From the NCBI GenBank assembly GCA_020809705.1, contig CP085826.1:3906001-3970000 (forward strand): 64,000 nt of DNA, in the 5' to 3' direction. The notes beneath the pieces were generated by a model. It had not been told where the DNA came from and made no database searches. It was given only the letters and a program-made list of their open reading frames with translations. The position numbers and the translations under genes are program-made. Source of the stretch: Calonectria ilicicola (taxonomy: Eukaryota; Ascomycota; Sordariomycetes; Hypocreales; Nectriaceae). Numbering within the stretch: the first letter of the stretch is position 1; every line of letters starts with the position of its first letter. This document shows, one piece after another, positions 12,001 to 23,425 of the stretch.

Positions 12001-14707
12001 GAAGGAACTTTCTCTCACTGGATTGTCTCAAATGAAATTGAATCAGATAAAGAAACCTTCAAGAAATCGATGGAAAGCTACGAGGAAAAGAAAAAGAAGT
12101 TTGACGAATCTAAGGGCAATGCCTTGAAAACTGAGGCAATTCAAGAGGTACTACGAGACCTTAAAGCTCTGGAGAAGGCCTTAGTTGCACGAGGAGGAAA
12201 GACTTTCAAGGAACTGTACCCCAATATTAAAAACGGGGAGCAGAACCGTTCTGGTCGTCATTGGTCTGAGAATGATAAGGAAGTAAAGCCTTATGAGTAT
12301 GTTTTCTCATTCCGCAACGATAGCGACATGACGGAAACGAGGAGGGATGGGTATATTGAGCTGTGAGTCACGATTTTCTTTGTAGGCGATTATCGCTAAT
12401 ATGTTACAGCATGGAAGCTGCCTGGGCTGGAGATGTCGAGAAAATCAAGGTCCTTTGCCTTCAAGCTTGGGGCCCTGAGCTAGACAGGGCACCGTTGAAA
12501 CTAGCGGTATTCCACAGTGGCGGACATTCTCCATTTTCCATCGCATTTCTGCGCGGCCACTACGAAACCGCCTCAGCAATTCTAGAGATGGTCAAAGCCC
12601 AGTGGTCCCCGGAAGAGAAAGAGAAAGTTCGTTTTAGAATGGAGTCGAATGACGAAGAGGAAGAAGGGTACTCAGACTCGGACGATCTCGAAAACAACTC
12701 GGAAGACGACGAGCCGCGCCTCGTATCCCATAAAGTGGACCAAAAGTTCACGGTCGATAATATCGGTCAGGTTTCTATGCAGGTCAAGTCTCATACTAAA
12801 CCGCTTGATCTCATCAATGACAATGTGCCTGGGGTCAAGCATAAAAAGGACAGAACGCCAACTGAAACGTATGATTTGTTCATCCACACTATGGAAGAGG
12901 AAAGCAATGCGAGCTTGAAGATCCTCCTAGACATGGCCCAGCATTACTCAGGCCAGAAGTTTGAAGGTGATAATGACAGCGATGACGAGAGTGAGTCTTC
13001 TGGCAAATTCACTGTGGACCAAGGTGTGTTTCTCTGGGCTGTTCAGAACGGGAAAACTCAACATCTTTCCTTGCTTATCAAACGCACGGGCGCGGGCATG
13101 CCTCTTGATCACCTTGTCAAGAAAAGTGGTGTCGAAATTAAGAAGAAGCCCCGGTACTATCAGGGGTTGACAGTGTACGGAAAGAAAAGGTATGTTGAAA
13201 TACAGATCTATGAAAGTTCGGTGTTGACTGTTTAAACAGGAATGACTGGGCTACCGCGGGCCGCAGCATGGTTGTCAAAACTACAGGCATCAAAACGCCT
13301 CCATTGTTGCACGCTGCCCTCGCTGGAAGTATTGAGAGTGTTGAGTTTTTCCTCGGAGATGCTCCTCACCGGCTTTACGGCGACTTTGGTAAATCCAAGG
13401 CTGCTCGGGAAGATTCTAGGCTTAAACACATTAAGGAGAGCCCTGGTGGATTCGACCGTGCCGTCTCAAAATGGCTCGGAGCTGACAGTGAGTACTTTTT
13501 GTTCACCTAAAAAAGACCCTTCCGACTGACTAAATATTTAGATGAATTGGTATTGCATTGCGCAGTCTTGGCGGACACATCTAAGGCGGCGGTTGAGCTT
13601 ATTGAATATCTCGTCGAAGCTTCTCCTGAATCTCTCGAGAAGAGGAATTCTCAGGGCGACACGCCTCTTATGGTAGCTTGTCGGCTCGGCCGGGTCAAAT
13701 TCGCTAAGGTTCTGATTAAAGCCAACGCCGATCAGTCAGTTCGAAATCATAAGGGTGAGAACCTACTGCACGTCGCGGTTTCATCTAGCCCCAAAGCTCA
13801 TCAACTACGCCAACTTCTTGATTTATTTGACCCTGGCCTGCGAAGTCATCTATTTTTGCAACGAAAGAATCTCCAAGAGAATGGCAACACCCCTCTGCAT
13901 TCCTGGATTGAAAAGACAACAGGAACGTCTTCTGAGTCTCAGTGGTACTACAACCGCAAACCATATGACAAGGAGACGGATGTCGTGGACATGATCAAGC
14001 TCCTGTTGGAGTACTCCAAGGGAGAGGAGTTGGAGATGCTCAACGGGGCAGGAGATACTTGCCTTCACACGGCGCTCATGTCCAATATGTTGTCGCTTGC
14101 TCAGGTCCTGGTCGAATTCCAACCTCGCCTGCTTTACCGAGAGAACGCTGTCGGCCGCACTCCAGCAGAGGTGGCTCATGATCGTATAACCGCAGGAAAA
14201 TTCGGGAAGCCCTCGGAATTGAGGCTCAAAGGCAGATCTCGTGTCAGCGATATACTTCAGAAGAGTCCCGAGGATTATGAGAGAGCAGCTAAGACCTCGC
14301 AACAGACAAAAGAGCGCCTCATCGAGCTAAACCTAAGTGGCGACTACGATGCCCCGGAGATCCCTCGCATTCTTTGTTCAATGGGTGTTGGCAATGAGGA
14401 TGATGACAAGCTTGACTCTGAGTTGTTGAAGCACGTTGTGTGGGATCTTTGCTCTACCACAATGAAGAAGCACCCCCAAACCCGCCGGCTTGTAAGTCTC
14501 AATGAGGCAAACGATGTAGCTAGACGACTGGGTGAGAAGTACTCAGCTTCACGCTACTTTAGCATCCAAGCCCGGGATGACGATGATGAAGATGATGGAG
14601 AGGGAAAAGAAGAGAAAGAAGCGGCCACGACGGACTTTGCACTTAGCCAGATGACCTCGCGGCTGAGGGACTACTGGGAGAAGGAATATGAAAGCGACGA
14701 GGAATGA
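9006..14707 (+). CDS. Large ankyrin-repeat protein with an N-terminal nucleotidyltransferase-like region
   Basis: Six exons join in frame: 9006..9677, 9729..11198, 11254..12362, 12410..13189, 13240..13487, 13542..14707, giving about 1814 residues. Introns are 47-55 nt with GTGAG, GTAAGT or GTATGT donors. The start ATG at 9006 (CGCCATGG) is preferred to an in-frame ATG 48 nt upstream because the protein-like sequence begins at MANLPQLP. Residues ~130-330 hold GSS (near 137) and SDVDLF (Asp 171 and 173), then a conserved-looking block with RHVQIVLRVYKS and LTRRSPSYENRL. The GS...DxD spacing resembles the active-site loop of polymerase-beta-type nucleotidyltransferases. Ankyrin units start near 528 (GRSPLHLAV, GRTALHLAAS) and recur to about 1600 (CSPLHLAI, GDTPLMVACR, ENLLHVAV, GDTCLHTAL). 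Three acidic stretches lie between or after them. The ankyrin call is firm. Catalytic activity is inference, and the cellular role is unknown. Confidence 0.88.
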
Positions 14708-15146
14708 GTGTGAAAATTGTGTTGAGAGATGCTACTGGAGAATATGGGTATGGTGGATCAACGACGACTAGTCGGGAGGTTTACATTAGGCATGATTAGG
14801 CGTACGATTTTTCTGAACAGAGTGATTGCCAGTTGATTTTATGTTCAATTAATTAACATTGGAGCTTCAATGACTGAGTTGTGCCTAATGAGACTCCTGA
14901 GAAGACTTGTATCATTTGCAACTAATCTGATTGCCTATTTTTTTTTCTTTGGGTTTGGTGGACAGGAGATGATCCCGACTTTTTCAGGGATTCAGTATCA
15001 TTTATGGAATACCAATGGATAATAACGCCCGTGTTCTGCAAATACACACTTCTCTCACCATTTGCGAGTGAAAATTAAAATAAAGAAAGGAAAACCCCCA
15101 TCGTTATACACGCACATTGACTCGCATGTTTCTTGAAATGGCCTTC
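14708..15146. other. 3' regions of two convergent genes
   Basis: Non-coding, with T-rich tracts. It carries the 3' ends of the ankyrin gene (+) and the Atg33-like gene (-). Confidence 0.5.
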
Positions 15147-16070
15147 CTACGAGACATAGATGATGGCCTCGGGAGCGCCGTCTCCCCAAATTCCCACAAC
15201 GGCCATGGCAAAACCAAGAGCAGCGAGCGCGGTGCGGGTCAGGTAACTTCGAGACAGGCCTTCGACGCTGGCGCGGACTTCCTCGCCATTGACGTCGTCA
15301 ATCTCCTCCTCACTGGCGGGTTCACTGTGGGCGTCGCCGAGGACTTCGTAGCTGGCCTCCATGCGAGCTCTAGCAGACGGCTTGGCAGCAGGAGCAGGAG
15401 CAGCCGGGCGAGGTGTGGCAGGCTGGGGCAGAAGCGCGGGAGCGACAGTGGAGAGAGCGGCGAGGAGAGAGGTGTAGATCAAGTAAGGATGGCGAGCATT
15501 GCGGGGGGCAATGGCGAAGCAGATGAGGAAGGGCGCCGTGGCAAGCGACGTCAGAGCAAGAATGGGCGTCTTGAGCGTCTCTGACAGGGTCAGGAGACCA
15601 TGTGAAGCGGACGAGGAGGAGGGGAGGCGAAGGAGAGAGGGGAGGGCGAAGCTGGAGACGGAGTAAGAGACTCCCTATGCGAGGTAGCGGTTTTGTTAGC
15701 CAATGCGTTCTAGTTTCGTTTTGGGGAGGGTTTGGAGGTGGTCCGTCGTTGATGGAATAATGGGCTAGTCAAAATGACGTCGATGGTATGCGGCGCTTGC
15801 GCTATGCTTGGGCCAGCTCTGATAAGGTACAGAGCAGCAAGGATGAGATGGCGAGAACAACCAAGAACGCGGTCAGATCAGATGATGATCGATGCATCGA
15901 TGGGCTTGCGGGAATCAAGCCCAGGGTTGACGAGCAAGGGAAGAGGTGGCAAGGGTTCTCAATGGCGGGGGTGAATGAGTGAATGGGTGAATGGATGGAT
16001 GACATACCGTCAGCAGGCCGAGCGAGACGGTCCCGACGAACTTTAGGACGGAGACGCCCGTCGTAGTCAT
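15147..16070 (-). CDS. ATG33: Atg33-like small mitochondrial membrane protein
   Basis: Two exons, 16070..16008 and 15674..15147, encode 196 residues; yeast Atg33 has 197. The intron (16007..15675, GTATGT to ATAG, 333 nt) is long for this window and separates the first 21 codons. It is phase 0 and joins GLLT to GVSYSVSS inside the first hydrophobic segment. Four hydrophobic stretches are visible: ~7-35, ~65-85, HPYLIYTSLLAAL, and a C-terminal TALAALGFAMAVVGIWGDG. The APRNARHPYLIY and NGEEVRASVEGL...VGIWGDGA blocks match what I recall of fungal Atg33, an outer-membrane protein needed for mitophagy in budding yeast. An Ala/Pro-rich loop lies between segments three and four. The alternative is an uncharacterised fungal membrane protein of similar architecture. 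The gene structure is well supported; the name is moderately supported. Confidence 0.65.
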
Positions 16071-16479
16071 GGCTGAAGTTGAGGAAGCGATTTCTTGGTA
16101 GTGGTGTGTTTCACGTTCCACGCAGGCGACAAGACAGAGATGAGTGTGTAAACGGCAAAGGATGGAGGGGAAGGTGACAGTGAGCGAGCCGGATAAGATG
16201 GTGGGAATGAGGTGATGAGCCGACTGGGCTGCGTTGGGATGAATCCCGATAGTGGTGATCCCCCGGCATCCCGAGAATGCCCCGCTGATGATTGGCCCCG
16301 CGGACCAGGGGGAGCTTGTGTCTTGACTGCCTTGCGAGCTGCCCCAGGCGTCAACAAGCGTCAACCGCCTCGGCGCGTTTACGCCACACTTCTGGCACCC
16401 ATTGTACCCCTGCATTTGTGGCACGCGCCACACCAGCACGAGCCACTCACCGAGGTGACCCACTAAAAAACACCTCCCC
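16071..16479. other. Intergenic, promoter of the Atg33-like gene
   Basis: GC-rich, with no supported coding region. It lies between the minus-strand Atg33-like start and a possible plus-strand transcript. Confidence 0.4.
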
Positions 16480-17000
16480 AAAAACCAGCTTTCGTAGTCG
16501 CAATTTTCTTCATCCTTCATCCTACCTCGACAAATTCCACCACGACGAACAACGACGACGACATCGCCCGCCCAGCAATTCGACCCGTGCCAATCCGTAA
16601 GTCAATCACTCTTCTTCTTATCTGTCGCGCCCGCGTTCCCCCCCTATATCATCTCGCAATGATGAGTTACTTTTTTACATAACCCTACTTAATCTTTAGG
16701 AAGAGCCGTCTGAGACTGCCTCTCGCACCCGCTCTCGTCTCGGCCTCCTTTTGCTCGTGGTTGTACCCGACCTTCAGCTGTGCGGCGGCAACGCCAGCAC
16801 GCAGAGGGGCCCCGGTCCTGCGAGCGGGGAGGCTCCGGAAGCGGACGAGTCGCGGTGGTGCTTATACAATGGGTTTCTGAAGTTTTCGAGATATTATCCT
16901 GTCATTTGGTCTTCGCTTCATATTTGCTTGAGCATCTTGAACTAACCAGACAAATTATTAGGTCGTCATTCGCTTTACTTGTGGCTCGCTTGTCAGTTTG
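16480..17000 (+). ncRNA. Possible spliced non-coding transcript
   Basis: A pyrimidine-rich leader-like stretch (16480-16600) is followed by a good donor, GTAAGTCA, near 16599, and an acceptor, CTTAATCTTTAG, near 16701, which would define an intron of about 100 nt. The presumed first exon has no ATG. The second has none before a three-codon frame near 16869, so no protein can be assigned. This looks like the start of a transcribed, spliced unit without a coding sequence, but it rests only on composition and splice consensus. Confidence 0.25.
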
Positions 17001-17232
17001 GTAGGCTGGCATTCTTATTTTGGTGCACCGGCCCTCGCTCGACACTCTCCATTGTCGTTGTGCGCGTCGTTTGTCCATTATGAATTATCATAGCCACGTC
17101 TATGTACCTCAGGGTCTTGTAGATAGCTCAATCAATACATCCACTTTTACTTCCAGCCACACCATAGGGTCTCGCCGCCCTCGTAGCCTTCCTTCCTAAA
17201 CTCCGTTTAAAATCAAGTGTCATCCATCCGTC
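17001..17232. other. 3' flank of MPH1
   Basis: Non-coding stretch before the MPH1 stop codon on the minus strand. Confidence 0.4.
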
Positions 17233-20200
17233 TTAGAAATCACTGTCACTATCTTCCACAACGGCACGACGGCCACGGACAAGTCGTCTCCCCGCCAGCC
17301 CTTGATGTGATTCATCCTCGTCAGCCTTTGTCCCAACCAGCGTATCAAGGTCGGGAATATCATCGCTATCCTGTGTCCCTGGAAATTGTGTTGGCACAAA
17401 GAAGGGTTTACCTCGTCCACCAGGCGCTGCAGATGGCGCCGGGCTGGCCGTGGTTGGGGAGGTCGGCGCCGGCTCCCTCATGCTTGAGGTGATGTGGTTG
17501 TCAGATACAACAAAATCCACCAGATCTTCACCATCATCTGATCCATCTGTTTCCATCTCGTCGCTGTCTCGCTGACAGTCGTCTCCGATCTCGTCGCTGT
17601 TAATTCCAGTGCCTTGATTCTTTGTCTTTCTTTTTCCTTTGCCCTTCTTCTTTTTCGAAATTCGAGCAGTCAATCCAAAGTTTTCGTCGTCCTCCTCTTT
17701 CTCCTCTGGCAAGTCTACATCTACCATAGACTCCTGTCGTCGTGGCTTGGAGCTTGCCTTGGCCGACACCTTTCGCCTCTTCGCCTTAGGTTCTGTGTTA
17801 GAGGCACTTTTTCTAGCTTGCTTCGGCTTGCCTTTCGCCACAGGCTTTGGTGGAGCATGGTCTGATTCACTATCCGGCTCAGCCTCTCCATCAGAATCCA
17901 CAAACTTTCGGACTGGAATATTGCGATAGTTGCTCGTATCTTCATCTGAACGAGGCCGTTCGAGACTTTGGGGGTTGTTCCCCATCTTCTTCCACATATT
18001 GACACATCTCTTCGTATGAATGCCATGTTTAACTCCAACCACGGGACGTAATCGTCTCTGGAACTCGGGATGAGCTGTCATACACGGCATATCGGTCTCC
18101 TCTACCACACTATGGTTAAAGGGCAAGTCGCGATACGCTCTATTAAGCTCCTTAAGCTCTCTATCAGAAAGCAGCACACTTCTCAAATCGGGTATCGGCG
18201 CAAGTTCTTCGAGCTCGGAGTTTCGTTTTGGCTGCTTTGGCTGTTTAGGTTTTGTTTGACGAGATTTAGATCCAACATTCAACATGCTGGCCACTGACTG
18301 AAACCCCGTTTCAACGCCATCTGGCATATGGAACTTCTTTGGTGGAACCTTTTTCCCACGAGGGACCCTTCTCTTTTTGGGCTCGGGCAGTGACTGATCC
18401 TGAGTGTTTTCAATCGGTATGTCGACGTGTCGCTTATCAACCTCTGGTCGGATTTCTCGTGGAACTATTCTTGTGGATAAATCAACCCGGAAATTGAACC
18501 GACTTCCTTCGCATATCAGTTTTTGCATCTTCTCATAATTGTCCCTTGATTTGGCAAATTGGTCCTCCTCTTTCCCGCGCATCAACAACAATACAATGTT
18601 ACCGGCTCGTTTTCGTCCTGTTCGACCCATTCTCTGCAACATGCGAATAGGCGAGGCCGAGGAATCGTAACACACAATGAGATCGACCTGTCCAATATCG
18701 AGACCTTCTTCGCCAATCGATGTTGCCACAAGTACATTGAAGTGCCCTTGTTTGAATTTGTCGATTGTTTCGATTTGCTGGGCTTGCTTCATGCCCTCAC
18801 CTCGCTTACCGTCCGCCTGTCCAACAAAAATACTAGCCTTGATGAGAGGTCGGTGGGTATTCAACATGCGCACAATTTCTTCCGCAGAGTCTCGATACTC
18901 GCTGAACACGATCACGCGAGTTGCTGATTCTCCCCCATGGTCCATGAAATGGTTCAGGACATTGTCAGCCAGTGCAGTCAGCTTTGGGTGACCCACGAAG
19001 CCGTCCGTCCTCAGCCATTTGGAAATTTGGTTCATCATTTCCTGGAAGTTGGAGTCTTCAATGAGCTGTCGTTTATATTTGGATCCTTTTTCGCCCTTGC
19101 CTTCCTGCTCACTACGCAGGTCAACCAAGTTTTCGTAGAAGGGTTTGATGCCATGGTAGTTGAGCAACTTGATTGAATGCGCAATGCTAGTGAGAACAGT
19201 AAAAACAGCCCTCATCATGAATTGCACACCTTGGTTTACATGGCGTCCGCGTGAAGCAAACCATTCTTTTTGAGCCTGCATTAGCCCAAACGAGGTCATG
19301 GCCATTGGGTTTCGACCATAGTATATGTTTTGAGAGCTCAATTTGTCGGTCATGGGCTTCAATGCCTTCGTAAATAGCTCGCTTACAAGATTCATCTCAT
19401 CAGAAGGGTCTAACACAACTTGCTCAATGTTCCGGTCGTGGACGTATTGGCGAATATCGAGGGATTCCTCTGTGCGAATTTCACAGTGGGATATCCCAAG
19501 GTTGTCGATAACTTCTTGTACAGTCTCGATTTTCGAACCAGGAGTGGCTGTCAGAGCCAAAACACGAAAACTTTGGGAGAAGCGGCGTATTAGCTTGGTG
19601 ACTTTGGCATATGCGTATTCTCCAACGGCGCGATGTGCTTCATCAATAACCATTAAAGCAATGGACTTTGGATCCGCGTAGCCATGTGAAATATCATTCA
19701 GAAGGGTCTGCGGTGTCATGAAAAACACACGCCTCTTCTCCCACTCGTCAACACGTAGGGCTGGGGGGATATCGCCGGTGAGGAGGGTGGTCTCTGAACG
19801 AGCAATACCAGCGATGTTGTAACAAGCGTCAATTTGTTGGGCGACCAGAGGCTTTGTCGGCGCAACAAATACGATTTTGGCTTGCTTGGTCCATCGATAA
19901 AAGTTGAGCATTACAGTGGCTGCGATAAATGTTTTACCTAAACCTGTTGGCAAGGCTACCAATGTATTGTTGAAAAGACTGTTTTTCACAATGCTAAATT
20001 GGTAATCTCGGATAGCGCCAAGATTTGTAGGATAAACCCAAGTTTCCATAGCTTCTTTATCGATTTCATGATGAGTGGGCTCCTCTCGTGTATCCCCACG
20101 GTATACTCTTGGTGCTGCAGTTTGTGAGGAGATTACATCGTCAGTAACCACGGAGCCGCCAAAGAGTGTGGTCTGTCGGTAATTTCCAGAATTTGTCCGG

Positions 20201-20484
20201 CTAAACCCAGATCTGGCTGTCAGTCCTGCGTGCACGTTTCGCGCTGTCCCGACGGTTCGTGATGATGGAGGTTCTGGAGAAGAAAAGGCATCTGAGGGAA
20301 GGTCCTCGAGCTCTAGTGCTGCTGCTGCTGCAACCGCTTCCCGTTGTTTGGCTGTGTCTAAGGATCCTTTGCTTTGATTTGAATTCATAGGCGTGCTTTG
20401 GGGTCCATTAGATGAGGAAACTTGGTCAAGTGCCGTGAGGAAGTCCTCGTCAGCAATTCCGTCGTCGAATTCGTCGCTATCCAT
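17233..20484 (-). CDS. MPH1: ATP-dependent DNA helicase Mph1 (FANCM family)
   Basis: A single exon of 1083 residues from MDSDEFDDGIADEDF to RRAVVEDSDSDF. The superfamily 2 helicase domain has Walker A LPTGLGKTFIAA (near 180), Walker B VIDEAHRAVGEYAY (near 280), ALTATPGSK, and the C-terminal half with GEEGLDIGQVDLI and RMGRTGRKRAGNI (near 600-640). An insert rich in helices separates the two RecA halves, as in the Hef/FANCM/Mph1 group. The family has 3'-5' helicase and fork-regression activity and suppresses crossovers at replication forks. The C-terminal third is disordered, basic and acidic by turns, and would hold partner-binding sites. The length suits fungal Mph1. It is transcribed divergently from MEX67. 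Confidence 0.95.
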   Translation of the reverse strand: MDSDEFDDGIADEDFLTALDQVSSSNGPQSTPMNSNQSKGSLDTAKQREAVAAAAALELEDLPSDAFSSPEPPSSRTVGTARNVHAGLTARSGFSRTNSGNYRQTTLFGGSVVTDDVISSQTAAPRVYRGDTREEPTHHEIDKEAMETWVYPTNLGAIRDYQFSIVKNSLFNNTLVALPTGLGKTFIAATVMLNFYRWTKQAKIVFVAPTKPLVAQQIDACYNIAGIARSETTLLTGDIPPALRVDEWEKRRVFFMTPQTLLNDISHGYADPKSIALMVIDEAHRAVGEYAYAKVTKLIRRFSQSFRVLALTATPGSKIETVQEVIDNLGISHCEIRTEESLDIRQYVHDRNIEQVVLDPSDEMNLVSELFTKALKPMTDKLSSQNIYYGRNPMAMTSFGLMQAQKEWFASRGRHVNQGVQFMMRAVFTVLTSIAHSIKLLNYHGIKPFYENLVDLRSEQEGKGEKGSKYKRQLIEDSNFQEMMNQISKWLRTDGFVGHPKLTALADNVLNHFMDHGGESATRVIVFSEYRDSAEEIVRMLNTHRPLIKASIFVGQADGKRGEGMKQAQQIETIDKFKQGHFNVLVATSIGEEGLDIGQVDLIVCYDSSASPIRMLQRMGRTGRKRAGNIVLLLMRGKEEDQFAKSRDNYEKMQKLICEGSRFNFRVDLSTRIVPREIRPEVDKRHVDIPIENTQDQSLPEPKKRRVPRGKKVPPKKFHMPDGVETGFQSVASMLNVGSKSRQTKPKQPKQPKRNSELEELAPIPDLRSVLLSDRELKELNRAYRDLPFNHSVVEETDMPCMTAHPEFQRRLRPVVGVKHGIHTKRCVNMWKKMGNNPQSLERPRSDEDTSNYRNIPVRKFVDSDGEAEPDSESDHAPPKPVAKGKPKQARKSASNTEPKAKRRKVSAKASSKPRRQESMVDVDLPEEKEEDDENFGLTARISKKKKGKGKRKTKNQGTGINSDEIGDDCQRDSDEMETDGSDDGEDLVDFVVSDNHITSSMREPAPTSPTTASPAPSAAPGGRGKPFFVPTQFPGTQDSDDIPDLDTLVGTKADEDESHQGLAGRRLVRGRRAVVEDSDSDF

Positions 20485-21199
20485 CCTGGACAGGTGGGGC
20501 GCAAGATCGGTGCTTGCAAATAACGAACTGAGTCGGAATAAGATTTTAAATCATCGCAACATCTAGTTTCACAACTTGAGCGAGGCACAAGGGTAAAATC
20601 AGACGCGATGATGTCAGTTAGCTGAACCGGAGACGCGTCGCGACAGACGCCAAGGTCTAACCAGTCGAGTTAAGTGAAACGCGAAATTATTACCACGTCA
20701 CGTGACTCTGCAACATCCCGTGAGGCTAAATTCTTGCTGCAGAACTGCCACAAAAGAGGGGCCAAGCAGGTGCATTCACGGATGCATGTCATAAAAACGA
20801 GAAAGTTTTATTCGTACTTCTTACTTGATGTTCATGTGAGCATGCGTTGTCACCAGTTACTCACTTGTCCCTGATTGTGACCCTGCTGTCGATGGTCGAT
20901 TCATGCGCTAACCCCCATTTGGCCTGCCTGACCAAGGCTGCCTGGGTGCCTTGATGAGCCACTGACAGTGGGGCACCTGATCAAACGCCTGTCTTTCTTC
21001 ACTTTCTCTTGCAAACCTTCAACAAAGCAACCTCTCTCAACTCCCTCCCAACACCCTTCCGAACAAAGGCAGGCACCTTCTCCAGCGGCGAGACGAACAT
21101 TTCCAACGCCTGCCGCACTAGGCTTGCATTCGAATAAGACAAGCTGACCTCCTACTCTTGTTTTTCTCCACTCGACTCGACCTCGCGCTCTTCGCAACC
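20485..21199. promoter_or_regulatory. Bidirectional promoter between MPH1 and MEX67
   Basis: About 715 bp separate two divergent genes. On the MPH1 side there is ACGCGT (20633-20638), GACGCGA near 20602, and a compound CACGTCACGTGAC with an E-box at 20699-20704. The MEX67 side (20990-21199) is pyrimidine-rich and free of other genes. The boxes are visible; binding is not shown. Confidence 0.4.
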
Positions 21200-23425
21200 A
21201 TGGCTCCCCGGGGCCGAGTCGCATCTACAAACGCTCCTCGAGCTTCGGCCTTGAAGGCCAAGTCTACCAAAACCGCTAGAGGCGGTATTCAAAAACGCGG
21301 TCGGCCTTCCACCCGCGTTGACGGTGATGGAGACCTGGAAATGGACAGCGCTGCAGCGCGGGCCAAAAAGGCAAAACCGGCAGAGGCGACCACCTCTAAG
21401 CCTCGACCGAATACTCGCTCAGCAAGCGCAGCGAATGCAAAAGGTGGACCCTCACGTACGGCACAAAATGTGCTGAAGCACCTGAGCGGTGGCACAGCGG
21501 GCTCGCTCGCATCTCGCATTTCAAATGCGGGCGCCGGCAAGAATGGTAAAGCTCGGCACCAAGATACAGCGGGCCTATCATTTCTACGTGTCGGAGGGCT
21601 TAAGCAGAGCAAAGCCGCAAGCAACCCTGGTGGAGGACTAAACGACCTACTCGGCTTCCTAGAGCGAAAAGCTTCATCATTCCTCACTGGACGACAAAAA
21701 CGAAACATTGCAATCAAAAAGGTATGTTCACACATTGACAATACTCCAGGTGCGCAAATACCAGGCTGCTATCCCAGCTGTCTATGGGGCAAGGATACAT
21801 TAATTGGGTTTGGGCAATGTCCCGCCAGCCGAAAAACACCCTCCCGCATCTTGGATCATCATATCCAAAATTGCCTGCTAACTCGGTGTAGAGCCACTAC
21901 GTTGGCGACTACGTTTACATAGGAGCAAGTGAGGAGGATACGGAAGAATTACTCAAGCTCAATAGCTTCACCTTTGCCGGCGCGCAACTCGAAGTTATAA
22001 AAGTATCAGACTTCCCTGAAAAGGGTAGTAGAGTAGTTGAGTCCAAGGATACTCAAGAGCTCCGCTCGAGACTTCAGGCAATTCTCAGTCAAAGATACCT
22101 GGGAGCTAATAAACTCCTCAAACTCGATGCCCTCGCCACAGACGCAGATCTCGTCAATCTGGGCATGTTTGAAAATCGAGAACGAGCTCTGAAGACATTC
22201 AAAGGTCTCATGGCCATCTGTGATGGCCTTTTCAAAACAGACAAAGAAAAACAAGAGGCTATCGAAAGCATCAGCCTCGCAAACAACAACATCGACGACG
22301 TGACTCAGGTTGAGGTGGTGGCAACCACTTTCCCCCATCTCAAAAACCTAGACATGAGCGGAAATCAGATTGGCAATATGCAAGGTTTTGACAAGTGGAA
22401 GGGAAAATTCAAGCATCTTGAGACATTGTTCCTGACCGGAAACCCAATCGAAGCAACAGACCCGAACCACCAAGCTACTTTGCTTGACTGGTTTCCCAAG
22501 CTGCAAAACATAAGCGGAAACCAACTACGAACTCCTGAGCAAATCGCCGAAAAGGAAGCCGCTTCGCGACCTAAGCCGATTCCGCAAAATGGCCCAGATT
22601 TCCGTGATGTTGGCGGTGTCGGAGAGAACTTCCTTTTGGAATTCTTCGCCGCCTATGACAACAACCGACCTGGTCTCATTGCTCAGTTTTACGATGAGGA
22701 CAGTCAATTCTCTGTTTCGATCGACACGCGTTCTGTCAGAAACCCTGATGCCCCAGCACCCTTGCCTTGGGCATCATATATAAAACTATCACGAAACCTA
22801 ACCAAGATCAGCACTCAGCACGCTCGAGTTCAGCGACTCTTTAGGGGCTCCAACACGATTGGGGAGGCCTGGAAAACCCTCCCGCTCACTAGACACCCTG
22901 ATATCAAACAGGAGCTAAGCAAGTACATCATGGATTGCCATCCAATGCCAGGCTTGGTCGACCCCAACGGCCAGAATCCCATTGGTGTTGACGGTCTTAT
23001 TCTTACCGTGCATGGTGAATTTGAGGAACATGACAGCAGCACCAACATCAACGGCAAACGCAGCTTTTCACGTACTTTTATTCTTGGGCCTGCCAAGCCA
23101 GGGCGAGGAATTATCCGAGTGGTCAGTGACATGCTATCACTCCGGGCCTTCAGTCCTCTTCCCAACGTCTTCGTGGCGGCCAACACAGCGCCCGAGGCGA
23201 CCAACCAACACCAGGTGATGATTGCGGAACTTTCCAAGCAAACCGGGATGACTCCACAGTACTCGGAAATGTGCCTAACCCAAGTGAATTGGGAATTTGA
23301 TAAAGCTCTTGTAATATTCAACGAGAAGAAGGTACGCAGGTCATTTTTTCCCGAATTAGGATGCGAGACTAATAACTGTCCAGTCGCAACTCCCAGCAGA
23401 AGCCTTTGCCACTTTGGCAGGTTAA
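21200..23425 (+). CDS. MEX67: mRNA export factor Mex67 (TAP/NXF1 family)
   Basis: Three exons, 21200..21721, 21892..23331 and 23384..23425, give 667 residues. The 170-nt first intron (GTATGT to GCTAACTCGGTGTAG) and the 52-nt second one are both phase 0; the last exon adds only SQLPAEAFATLAG. A basic Ala/Gly/Arg-rich N-terminus (1-130) leads to an RNA-binding region. Leucine-rich repeats follow at about 300-370 (SISLANNNIDDV, HLKNLDMSGNQI, ETLFLTGNPI), then an NTF2-like domain (~419-600, starting NFLLEFFAAYDNN), and a C-terminal UBA-like TAP-C domain (~612-667) that binds FG nucleoporins. The start at MAPRGRV is chosen over an in-frame ATG 42 nt upstream, which would add a hydrophobic leader foreign to the family. 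The protein carries mature mRNA through the nuclear pore with Mtr2/p15. Confidence 0.92.

Noticed and set aside
15117..15584. A 155-codon plus-strand frame over the Atg33-like gene
   Set aside because: Antisense to a two-exon gene that restores a recognisable protein; its Ser/Gly/Arg composition is typical of shadow frames.
16680..16690. TAACCCTA as a telomerase RNA template
   Set aside because: An 8-base match to the telomere complement is expected by chance in a window this size, and no pseudoknot or other conserved element was recognised.
16658..16712. A possible C/D box snoRNA (ATGATGA then CTGA, about 52 nt apart)
   Set aside because: No convincing terminal stem, no C'/D' boxes and no identified target. 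The boxes are short enough to occur by chance.
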